In this document: positions 15,463 to 21,130 of the stretch, in pieces
Layout of the letters: every line of letters begins with the position of its first letter
Position numbering within the stretch: the first letter of the stretch is position 1
Source: Lachnospiraceae bacterium
Lineage (GTDB): Bacteria; Bacillota; Clostridia; Lachnospirales; Lachnospiraceae
Length of the DNA stretch: 21,130 bases
Reading direction: 5' to 3'
Assembly (NCBI GenBank): GCA_900772845.1
Contig: CAAGSD010000117.1
Coordinates: 1 to 21,130, forward strand
Program-made: the position numbers and the translations under genes
The notes under the pieces: generated by a model
The model's input: only the letters and a program-made list of their open reading frames with translations
Database searches by the model: none
What the model was told of the DNA's origin: nothing

Positions 15463-17208
15463 ATGGCTTTTGACGGCGTTACCATTGCCTGTGTAATATC
15501 AGAATTAAAAAAAGAACTCATCGGTGGACGATTATATAAGATCGCCCAGCCGGAAAACGACGAACTGTTGTTGACCATCAAGCAGCCCACCGGGCAGAAA
15601 AGACTGCTTCTGTCTGCTAGCGCCTCTCTCCCCCTGATCTATCTGACGGAAAGCAACAAGCCCAGCCCCATGACGGCTCCCAACTTCTGTATGCTGCTGC
15701 GCAAGCACTTGCAGAATGGCCGTATTGTGAACATTTCCCAGCCGGGACTGGAGCGTATCGTGCATATCGACATCGAGCATCTGGACGAAATGGGGGATCT
15801 GCGCCACAAGACGCTGGTCATGGAGCTGATGGGCAAGCACAGTAACCTGATCTTCTGCAACGATGACAATACCATCATAGACAGTATCAAGCGGGTATCT
15901 GCCGCAGTCAGCAGTGTCCGGGAAGTCCTGCCCGGCAAACCATACTTCATCGCCAACACCCAGGACAAACTGGATGCCCTGACTTGCGAAGAGACTGCTT
16001 TCCGGGAAGCTCTTGCCGCCAAGCCTCAGCCAGTCTTCAAGGCGATCTACGGAAGCTTCACAGGTATCTCCCCCGTACTGGCGCAGGAACTGTGCCACGA
16101 GGCAGGCATCGACGGGGAGCGCCCTACGGCGGCATTGACGGCAGAGGATTACCATGCCTTGTACGAAGCTTTTTCCAAAATGGCCACTTCTATTAAGGAA
16201 GAAGCCTTCTCCCCCTGCATCGCCTACACCGGCACCCGTCCCGTGGAATACGCAGCGGTTCCCCTGACAATGTACAGCACCGGAGCGGATCATCTGGAGT
16301 CTTACGATTCCATATCCGCTCTGCTGGAGCATTTTTATGCGGAGAAAAATACCTTAACCCGGATCCGTCAGAAATCCTCCGATCTGCGCCGTATCGTGCA
16401 GACAGCCCTGGAACGTGACATTAAAAAATACGACCTGCAGCTGACCCAGATGAAGGACACGGAGAAACGGGAAAAATACCGGATCTACGGAGAACTGCTG
16501 AATACTTACGGTTACAGTGCAAAGCCCGGTGACAAATCTCTCACGGCGGTAAATTACTATACCAACGAACCGGTGACAATCCCACTGGATTCTACTCTTT
16601 CCGCTACGGAAAATGCGAAGAAATATTTTGACAAATACGGAAAGCTAAAGCGTACTTATGAAGCATTGTCCGAACTGACTACTCAGGTAAAAGAAGAGAT
16701 CGACCACTTGGAGACTATCAGCACGGCGCTGGATATCGCCCTGAAAGAGGAAGATCTGGTGGAGATCAAGGAGGAACTGACCCAGAGCGGCTACATCCGC
16801 AGAAAGGGCGGCACGAAAAAAGCAAAGATCACCAGCAAGCCCTTCCATTATCTGAGCAGCGACGGTTTCCATATTTATGTGGGAAAAAATAATTTCCAGA
16901 ACGATGAACTGACCTTCAAATTCGCCACCGGAAATGACTGGTGGTTCCATGCCAAAGGCATTCCCGGTTCCCATGTAGTGGTAAAGACCGAGGGGAAAGA
17001 ACTGCCGGACCGCACTTTTGAAGAGGCAGGCAGACTGGCTGCCTACTATTCCAAAGGCAGGGAACAGGAAAAAGTGGAGATCGACTACGTCCAGAAAAAA
17101 CAGGTCAAAAAGCCTGCCGGTGCCAAGCCCGGATTTGTGGTCTATTATACGAACTACTCTCTGATGATCGACAGCGATATCTCAGGCATCGAAAAGATCA
17201 GTGACTGA
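15463..17208 (+). CDS. rqcH: RqcH (NFACT) ribosome quality-control factor
   Basis: Protein of 581 residues of the NFACT family (Rqc2/RqcH, also annotated FbpA). RqcH binds stalled 50S subunits carrying peptidyl-tRNA and recruits alanyl-tRNA to add C-terminal alanine tails that mark the peptide for degradation. The NFACT-N domain opens MAFDGVTIACVISEL and covers about 1-180, followed by helix-hairpin-helix and coiled-coil regions (about 300-430), then the NFACT-R domain (about 460-570) with GNDWWFHAKGIPGSHVV. The length fits the family. GAGGA lies seven bases upstream of the ATG. It is divergent from argC and 316 bp upstream of argG; no functional tie to arginine synthesis is implied. Confidence 0.93.
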   Translation: MAFDGVTIACVISELKKELIGGRLYKIAQPENDELLLTIKQPTGQKRLLLSASASLPLIYLTESNKPSPMTAPNFCMLLRKHLQNGRIVNISQPGLERIVHIDIEHLDEMGDLRHKTLVMELMGKHSNLIFCNDDNTIIDSIKRVSAAVSSVREVLPGKPYFIANTQDKLDALTCEETAFREALAAKPQPVFKAIYGSFTGISPVLAQELCHEAGIDGERPTAALTAEDYHALYEAFSKMATSIKEEAFSPCIAYTGTRPVEYAAVPLTMYSTGADHLESYDSISALLEHFYAEKNTLTRIRQKSSDLRRIVQTALERDIKKYDLQLTQMKDTEKREKYRIYGELLNTYGYSAKPGDKSLTAVNYYTNEPVTIPLDSTLSATENAKKYFDKYGKLKRTYEALSELTTQVKEEIDHLETISTALDIALKEEDLVEIKEELTQSGYIRRKGGTKKAKITSKPFHYLSSDGFHIYVGKNNFQNDELTFKFATGNDWWFHAKGIPGSHVVVKTEGKELPDRTFEEAGRLAAYYSKGREQEKVEIDYVQKKQVKKPAGAKPGFVVYYTNYSLMIDSDISGIEKISD

Positions 17209-17260
17209 CTTTTGACGATCCCGGCGCATCTTATATGGTCGTTACCGTACTATGCATCAG
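17209..17260 (+). other. Short spacer after rqcH
   Basis: Nothing coding is seen. A weak dyad (ACGATCC with GGTCGT, about 17214-17244) is present but has no T-tract, so a terminator for rqcH is not supported. Confidence 0.3.
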
Positions 17261-17263
17261 ATA

Positions 17264-17320
17264 GCATATTTTATGCATAAATATACTGTATATTTTTCAT
17301 TCTATGCATTTATGTGCATA
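17264..17320. promoter_or_regulatory. Three clustered palindromes upstream of argG
   Basis: GCATATTTTATGC (17264-17276), AAATATACTGTATATTT (17279-17295) and TATGCATTTATGTGCATA (17303-17320) are each dyad-symmetric. The last is 18 bp, the size of an arginine-repressor (ArgR/AhrC) half-operator. Clusters of AT-rich 18-bp boxes are the expected ArgR target, so arginine repression of argG is a reasonable inference, although the match to the ARG-box consensus is partial. Confidence 0.45.
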
Positions 17321-17370
17321 TTTTAATTTGTTTTATTCATTTTTATGATTTATTTATGCAACTTTTCTGC

Positions 17371-17399
17371 TTGCTTTTGCGATTATAATGTTGTATAGT
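17371..17399 (+). promoter_or_regulatory. Predicted argG promoter
   Basis: TTGCTT (17371-17376), a 17-bp spacer and TATAGT (17394-17399) fit a sigma-A promoter. An overlapping TATAAT at 17384-17389 could be an alternative -10 but lacks a good -35. Confidence 0.5.
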
Positions 17400-17405
17400 A
17401 ATTGT

Positions 17406-17524
17406 CAGAGCGTAACACACGATCCTAACATCTGATACTTACAGATTGTTTCGTGCTTTGCACATCGCATTTTCAGGGCTTTTGCCCCTGACATCATACA
17501 CACTATAAAACGGAGGATTTTATC
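17406..17524 (+). promoter_or_regulatory. Structured 5' leader of argG
   Basis: About 120 nt between the predicted start site and argG can fold into two hairpins. The first is 17418-17455: CACGA/TCGTG base with an ACATCTG/CAGATTGT upper stem. The second is 17473-17491: TCAGGG/CCCTGA. Neither has a U-tract, and no T-box sequence or known riboswitch motif was recognised. The GGAGG site precedes the ATG by nine bases. Confidence 0.4.
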
Positions 17525-18751
17525 ATGAAGGAAAAAGTAGTTTTGGCTTATTCCGGCGGTCTGGATACTACCGCTATCATTCCCTGGCTGAAGGAGAATT
17601 TTGACTACGAAGTTATCTGTGTCTGTGTCAACTGCGGACAGGCAGAGGAGCTGGACGGTCTGGAAGAGAGAGCAAAGGCCTGCGGCGCTTCCAAGCTGTA
17701 TATCGAAGACGTTATCGATGAATTCTGTGATGATTATATTGTTCCCTGTGTACAGGCTCATGCCGTATACGAGAACAAGTACCTGTTAGGTACTTCCATG
17801 GCAAGACCCCTGATCGCCAAGAAGCTGGTAGAGATTGCCAGAAAAGAAGGCGCTGTAGCTATCTGCCATGGTGCTACCGGTAAGGGTAACGACCAGATCC
17901 GTTTCGAGCTGGGCATCAAGGCTCTGGCTCCCGATATCAAGATCATCGCTCCCTGGAGAAGTGACAAGTGGAACATGGACTCCCGTGAATCCGAGATCGA
18001 GTATTGCAAGGCTCATGGCATTCACCTTCCTTTCTCCACCGATTCTTCCTACAGCCGTGACCGTAACATCTGGCACATCAGCCACGAAGGTCTGGAGCTG
18101 GAGGATCCCGGCAACGAGCCCAACTACGAGCATCTGCTTGTCTTAGGCGTAACTCCCGAGAAGGCTCCCGATGAGGGCGAATATGTGACCATGACCTTTG
18201 AAAAGGGTGTTCCCACTTCCGTTAACGGCGAGAAGATGAAGGTATCCGATATCATCCGTACCCTGAACAAGTTGGGCGGCAAGCACGGTATTGGTATCGT
18301 AGATATCGTAGAGAACCGTGTTGTAGGTATGAAATCCCGTGGTGTCTATGAGACTCCCGGCGGTACCATCCTCATGGAGGCTCACCAGCAGCTGGAAGAG
18401 CTGATCTTAGACCGTGATACTTACGCATTTGAGAAGGAAATGGGTGCGAAATTTGCAAGCCTGGTATACGAAGGCAAATGGTTCACTCCTCTCCGTGAGG
18501 CAGAGCAGGCATTCATCGAGAAGACTCAGGAATATGTAACCGGTGAAGTAAAGTTCAAGCTCTACAAGGGCAACATCATCAAGGCCGGAACCACTTCTCC
18601 TTACTCTCTGTACAATGAGAACCTGGCTTCCTTCACCACCGGTGATCTGTATGACCATCATGATGCAGAAGGCTTCATCAATCTGTTTGGTCTGTCCCTG
18701 AAGGTTCGTGCCATGAAGCTGCAGGAGAACGAGAAAAAGCTCGGCAACTAA
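17525..18751 (+). CDS. argG: Argininosuccinate synthase
   Basis: Cytoplasmic enzyme of 408 residues, the family's usual length, that joins citrulline and aspartate using ATP in the penultimate arginine step. The PP-loop AYSGGLDTT (8-16) is at the N-terminus; later GATGKGNDQIRFEL and DSSYSRDRNIWHISHEG are the substrate-binding segments of this family. GGAGG lies nine bases before the ATG. Its codon use looks more biased and conserved than its neighbours', in keeping with high expression. argH, the usual partner, does not follow; a DUF1294 gene begins five bases after the stop. Palindromes upstream suggest ArgR control. Confidence 0.98.
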   Translation: MKEKVVLAYSGGLDTTAIIPWLKENFDYEVICVCVNCGQAEELDGLEERAKACGASKLYIEDVIDEFCDDYIVPCVQAHAVYENKYLLGTSMARPLIAKKLVEIARKEGAVAICHGATGKGNDQIRFELGIKALAPDIKIIAPWRSDKWNMDSRESEIEYCKAHGIHLPFSTDSSYSRDRNIWHISHEGLELEDPGNEPNYEHLLVLGVTPEKAPDEGEYVTMTFEKGVPTSVNGEKMKVSDIIRTLNKLGGKHGIGIVDIVENRVVGMKSRGVYETPGGTILMEAHQQLEELILDRDTYAFEKEMGAKFASLVYEGKWFTPLREAEQAFIEKTQEYVTGEVKFKLYKGNIIKAGTTSPYSLYNENLASFTTGDLYDHHDAEGFINLFGLSLKVRAMKLQENEKKLGN

Positions 18752-18756
18752 TAGCT

Positions 18757-19038
18757 ATGATTACAATGCAGACAATTACTGCCATAGGACTGATCTATCT
18801 GATCGGTATCAACCTGGCAGGCTTCATCATCATGGGCGTCGATAAAAAAAGAGCCATCCGGGGTGCTTGGCGCATCTCGGAGGCTTCTCTTTTTTTAACG
18901 GCGTTTTTGGGTGGCAGCCTGGGATGTATTCTGGGAATGCAGCACTTCCGTCACAAGACGAAGCACTGGTATTTCAAGTATGGCATGCCCACCATTCTTA
19001 TGATACAGGTACTGCTTTTTGTCCTTTTATTCAGATAG
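18757..19038 (+). CDS. DUF1294 membrane protein
   Basis: Small membrane protein of 93 residues with three hydrophobic segments (about 7-27, 42-60, 74-92). It carries the DUF1294 signature: MGVDKKRAIRGAWRISE near residues 26-42, a GGSLG turn, and FRHKTKHWYFKYG before the last helix. The function of the family is not established. It starts five bases after argG without an independent ribosome site, so translation is probably coupled to argG. An ATG three codons later is an alternative start. No link to arginine metabolism is evident beyond position. Confidence 0.88.
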   Translation: MITMQTITAIGLIYLIGINLAGFIIMGVDKKRAIRGAWRISEASLFLTAFLGGSLGCILGMQHFRHKTKHWYFKYGMPTILMIQVLLFVLLFR

Positions 19039-19152
19039 GAGTTATGCTATACTGATTGTATATAAATTCAGTCTTTCGTATTTTACAGAGGAATAACATA
19101 CACAGAGCAGATTCCGGGGGTCTGTCTCTGCGTATATTTGGGAGGTGTCGAT

Positions 19153-19860
19153 ATGCATATAGCAGTGTGTGATGATAATGTAGCCGACAGAAAACAGTTG
19201 GAACGTTTGTTAAAACGGGAATCCGATAAACGTGCCGCATCCACAGGTATTATTTATACCAATTCTTTCGGCAATTCCGAAGCATTGCTTTCCAATCCCA
19301 TGCAATACGATGCTTTCTATATTGATGTCTGCCTGACGGAAGGCATCACCGGTACTGAAGTGGCAAATGCGTTGATTGCCCAGGGGGTGAATGCGCCCAT
19401 CGTCATGTGCTGTTCCAGGATCAATTACAGAGAACAGTCCTATCCGGAAAATGTTATCTTCCTGGACAAGCCCATCAAAGTAGCGGAACTGGGACAGAGT
19501 ATTGATCATGCTCTGGATATTATGTCTAAGGCAGTTCCTCTCATAGAGCTTCGAGAGGATGAAGATACCGTCTATGTCACCGAACCGGACATCCTCTACG
19601 CTGAGGAAGAAGGCCGGAATGTCATCGTCACCCTGAAAGACGGCCGCAAAATAAAGGTTGGCACCTCCGCCATTAATTTATTTTCTCAGATAGAGAATCA
19701 TCCCACGTTCTTCGCTCCTACCGTAAAGGCAATTCTCAACGGCAGGTACATGGAGAAGCTGGGCTTCCGTAAAGTCATCATGTGCGATGGTAAAAAATTT
19801 GCTCTGCACAGAGACTGTGTTGCTTATGCGAAACAGCTGCTGGCGGAATATCATGCGTAA
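19153..19860 (+). CDS. LytTR-family response regulator
   Basis: Response regulator of 235 residues. The receiver (1-120) has D7/D8, the phospho-acceptor D58 in FYIDV and K106 in FLDKP. The C-terminal half (about 133-235) is a LytTR DNA-binding domain: ILYAEEEGRNVIVTLKDG, then FFAPTVKAILNGRYMEKL, then the last beta-strands KVIMCDGKKFALHRD. GGGAGG lies about seven bases upstream of the ATG at 19153; an upstream TTG at 19138 is less likely. A dyad (CAGAGCAGA against TCTGTCTCTG) lies in the leader just before the ribosome site. No sensor kinase is adjacent, and a terminator follows at once, so it is monocistronic and its signal is unknown. Confidence 0.92.
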   Translation: MHIAVCDDNVADRKQLERLLKRESDKRAASTGIIYTNSFGNSEALLSNPMQYDAFYIDVCLTEGITGTEVANALIAQGVNAPIVMCCSRINYREQSYPENVIFLDKPIKVAELGQSIDHALDIMSKAVPLIELREDEDTVYVTEPDILYAEEEGRNVIVTLKDGRKIKVGTSAINLFSQIENHPTFFAPTVKAILNGRYMEKLGFRKVIMCDGKKFALHRDCVAYAKQLLAEYHA

Positions 19861-19877
19861 CATGAACAACAAATGGC

Positions 19878-19920
19878 AATCACGATAGCCGTCGAAACGA
19901 CTATCGTGATTTTCTGTAAT
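19878..19920 (+). terminator. Intrinsic terminator after the LytTR regulator
   Basis: AATCACGATAG (19878-19888) pairs perfectly with CTATCGTGATT (19901-19911) across a 12-nt loop, followed by a T-rich tract. It ends transcription 18 bp past the stop codon. Confidence 0.85.
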
Positions 19921-19988
19921 TTTCTACTTTTAATGTTGTTCAGTATTTTTTTCTTTTTTTCCATAAATTCCACAGCTTAACTGCATTA

Positions 19989-20189
19989 ATGAAAATGAGT
20001 GAACTTTTTGATGCCAGCATGGACTATATCATGGGATTATCCCCTGTCCGCCAGATCAAGACCGCCGATTACACCATCGATGATGAGCAGCGTGATTTTC
20101 TTGTACACTGTTATCGTCAATTAGGATCGAAGAATAAGGCTCAATTAGTGGCTTACGCTCAGGGATTATTGGATTCTCAGAAAAATTAA
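19989..20189 (+). pseudogene. Remnant of an XRE-family repressor (C-terminal part)
   Basis: A 66-residue frame that resembles the end of an XRE-type helix-turn-helix domain and the region after it: MSELFDASMDYIMGLSP is close to the usual pattern of a hydrophobic helix, then VSxDYLxG. The DNA-binding helices that should precede it are missing. The frame is open back to a TAA at 19917-19919, but codes there for a Phe-rich stretch from an AT-rich sequence with no helix-turn-helix. No ribosome site precedes the ATG at 19989. The most likely reading is a 5'-truncated gene; a small expressed protein is less likely. It is convergent with the toxin gene and shares its terminator. Confidence 0.6.
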
Positions 20190-20220
20190 GGTCTGTGCAT
20201 TTTATGTCACAGACCTTTTG
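20188..20220. terminator. Convergent terminator of the XRE remnant and toxin gene
   Basis: AAGGTCTGTG (20188-20197) pairs perfectly with CACAGACCTT (20208-20217), and T or A runs flank both sides, so it can work in both directions. The toxin's final codons and its TGA (20209-20207) lie in the right arm and loop edge. Confidence 0.8.
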
Positions 20221-20701
20221 TTCTCCTATCAAGAAGTTTCTGTTCTATTACCAAAACTTCCGGGAAAATAAGTTTTATTCCTTTTCGTTGAAGTGCCAGT
20301 ATTTTATTTGCTTTTTGTTTTAATTCTTTTTCCAGCTGTCCATTGATCCGGACAGAAATGCGTGCACGGGAATCATAATATTCATTTTTTATGTACTTCT
20401 CTGTAATGGGACACATATTTTGGATCAGAAAAGCTTTTTCATGTCCCATGACTTCTCCGAAGACAATGGTATCGCATTGTTTATATTTCTTTATTTTCTG
20501 TTCGTAGATTCTACGAAATTTTGTAATCTGAGAAGAAAACGGAATCATCCAGTATAACCCCGTCTTATTATCCCGAAACGCATAAAAACATGGTCTGTCG
20601 TGAACCTGTCCTTCCACCGTTTCTTTGTTTTTCATAAGATGTTGATCCGGAAAGTCCTCAAAATACTGGTCGCCTATATAATAAAAATGTCCATTTTCCA
20701 T
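20207..20701 (-). CDS. Type III toxin, ToxN/AbiQ/CptN-like endoribonuclease
   Basis: Predicted RNA-cleaving toxin of 164 residues. In the family, the toxin cuts cellular mRNA and its own repeat antitoxin RNA, which then binds and inhibits it. Supporting features are the length (family about 150-200), an N-terminal FYYIGDQYF, and GLYWMIPFSSQITKF (48-62). The PFSS then K61 arrangement matches the catalytic Thr/Ser-Ser-x-Lys region of ToxN. Helix-rich segments and LIFPEVLVI follow near the C-terminus. Context is decisive: an AGGAGG site six bases upstream, then an attenuating terminator, two 46-nt pseudoknot repeats and a consensus promoter. The roughly 45-nt unit is closest to what is known of the CptIN subfamily of gut clostridia. 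Family placement rests on motifs and context, not on a search. Confidence 0.82.
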   Translation of the reverse strand: MENGHFYYIGDQYFEDFPDQHLMKNKETVEGQVHDRPCFYAFRDNKTGLYWMIPFSSQITKFRRIYEQKIKKYKQCDTIVFGEVMGHEKAFLIQNMCPITEKYIKNEYYDSRARISVRINGQLEKELKQKANKILALQRKGIKLIFPEVLVIEQKLLDRRTKGL

Positions 20702-20716
20702 GCAGTCCTCCTAGTA

Positions 20717-20750
20717 ATAAAAAAGACCCCACTCTCTCGAATGAAGTCTT
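20717..20750 (-). terminator. Attenuating terminator between antitoxin RNA and toxin
   Basis: In the minus-strand RNA, AAGACUUCAUUC (20750-20739) pairs along all 12 positions with GAGUGGGGUCUU (20734-20723), counting G-U pairs, around a 4-nt loop. A U-rich tract follows. It lies between the repeats and the toxin ribosome site. In type III systems this terminator lets most transcripts stop after the antitoxin, giving antitoxin excess. Confidence 0.88.
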
Positions 20751-20868
20751 AGAAAATTTGAACTCGAACTTTTTTTAGTTGCATATCGAGTAGCAACAAA
20801 CATTTGAACTCGATCTTTTTTTAGTTGCGTATCGAGTAGCAACAAACATTGTAGTAATTCCTTACTAT
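20723..20868 (-). ncRNA. Type III antitoxin RNA, two 46-nt pseudoknot repeats
   Basis: Two direct repeats, 20847-20802 then 20801-20756 in RNA order, are identical at 44 of 46 positions; a 3-nt start of another unit follows at 20848. Each unit can form an H-type pseudoknot: GUUGC (5-9) with GCAAC (20-24), and loop bases 11-17 ACUCGAU with 34-40 AUCGAGU (7 bp in the first unit, 6 bp plus one mismatch in the second). An A7 linker lies between the stems, the kind of site cut by ToxN-type enzymes. The transcript should start near 20868 and end at the terminator. A 5' hairpin TAGTAA/TTACTA (20852-20867) may protect the end. The RNA probably acts as the toxin inhibitor. Confidence 0.85.
20756..20847 (-). 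repeat. Two tandem 46-bp antitoxin repeats
   Basis: Unit 20756-20801 and unit 20802-20847 differ at two sites. One change falls in the loop beside stem 1; the other is at the end of the pseudoknot stem 2. The low copy number fits the CptI-like class, and contrasts with the five or more shorter repeats of ToxI. Confidence 0.92.
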
Positions 20869-20874
20869 GCTTAA

Positions 20875-20903
20875 AGTATATCTTTCCTCATTTTTTCTGT
20901 CAA
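20875..20903 (-). promoter_or_regulatory. Consensus promoter of the toxin-antitoxin locus
   Basis: On the minus strand TTGACA (20903-20898), exactly 17 bp and TATACT (20880-20875) form a near-perfect sigma-A promoter. The predicted start lies at the edge of a TAGTAA/TTACTA palindrome (20852-20867). Confidence 0.85.
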
Positions 20904-20934
20904 TATACAATTTAAATTTTTCGGGTGGAGGGAT

Positions 20935-21130
20935 TTAGAAAATCACCCGTATCATCGTCCCTTTTCCGGGCTCACTCTCCAATTCCAGTTCAGCGTGGCT
21001 CTTGGCGATAATGTGTTTTACGATAGCCAGGCCCAGTCCCGTGCCGCCGGTGGATTTGGAGCGGCTCTTGTCCACACGGTAGAAGCGCTCGAAGATCCTC
21101 TCCTGATGCTCCTTGGAGATGCCGATGCCG
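20935..21130 (-). CDS. Sensor histidine kinase, C-terminal fragment cut by window end
   Basis: The last 64 codons plus stop of a histidine kinase; the 5' part lies beyond the window. Translation shows GIGIS (the G1 box), ERFYRVDKSRS (F box) and GGTGLGLAIVKHI (G2 box) of the HATPase domain, ending in a typical GTMIRVIF tail. It resembles PhoR-type kinases and the kinase at 4490-6013 in this region. It ends 32 bp before the toxin-antitoxin promoter and is transcribed in the same direction, so read-through into the antitoxin is possible. Confidence 0.92.
   Translation of the reverse strand, partial: GIGISKEHQERIFERFYRVDKSRSKSTGGTGLGLAIVKHIIAKSHAELELESEPGKGTMIRVIF

Noticed and set aside
17406..17524. 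T-box riboswitch in the argG leader
   Set aside because: No T-box core sequence, specifier loop or terminator/antiterminator pair was found.
20207..20903. Type II toxin-antitoxin pair made of the minus-strand toxin and the XRE-like fragment
   Set aside because: The two are convergent and not co-transcribed, the XRE fragment lacks its DNA-binding part, and the repeat RNA with terminator upstream of the toxin explains the locus as type III.

Overview
The window looks like a chromosomal segment of a Gram-positive anaerobe of the Clostridia, most likely a Lachnospiraceae relative. This is inferred from gene content (an ArgC-ArgJ-ArgB-ArgD cluster, RqcH, GerMN lipoprotein, ComEA and ComEC, a type III toxin-antitoxin locus), strong GGAGG-type ribosome binding sites and moderate GC. 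No rRNA, tRNA, insertion sequence or CRISPR array was seen.

Layout. (1) 62-373: six tandem copies of a 52-bp repeat, each carrying a GC-rich hairpin, abutting the stop codon of comEC. (2) 365-7648, minus strand: a competence and signalling cluster transcribed comEA, OmpR-type response regulator, sensor kinase, GerMN lipoprotein, comEC. A good sigma-A-like promoter precedes comEA. The response regulator and kinase are separated by a 56-bp direct repeat and hairpins. (3) 7812-14903, minus strand: an arginine operon transcribed argC, GNAT acetyltransferase, argJ, argB, argD, then an orphan solute-binding protein and a small YdcZ-type transporter. ArgJ recycles the acetyl group, so the genes cover glutamate to ornithine; argF and argH are not in the window. 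(4) 14904-15462: a long gene-free stretch filled with direct repeats and nested inverted repeats upstream of argC. (5) 15463-19860, plus strand: rqcH (ribosome quality control), argG with a structured leader and upstream palindromes, a DUF1294 membrane protein, and a LytTR response regulator without a kinase. (6) 19989-21130: a decayed XRE-repressor fragment, then on the minus strand a complete type III toxin-antitoxin locus and the 3' end of a second sensor kinase.

The most notable system is the toxin-antitoxin locus at 20207-20903. A consensus promoter (TTGACA, 17 bp, TATACT) drives two 46-nt repeats, each able to fold as an H-type pseudoknot. A 12-bp terminator hairpin follows, then an AGGAGG site and a 164-residue ToxN/AbiQ/CptN-like endoribonuclease. 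This is the exact architecture of type III systems, in which the repeat RNA is both antitoxin and toxin substrate.

A second theme is non-coding structure. Several intergenic regions are chains of adjacent hairpins (RR-HK, argB-argD, argC upstream). Two belong to one repeat family whose stem shows compensatory base changes. Three genes (comEC, the response regulator, the YdcZ-type transporter) have their stop codons inside repeat arms.
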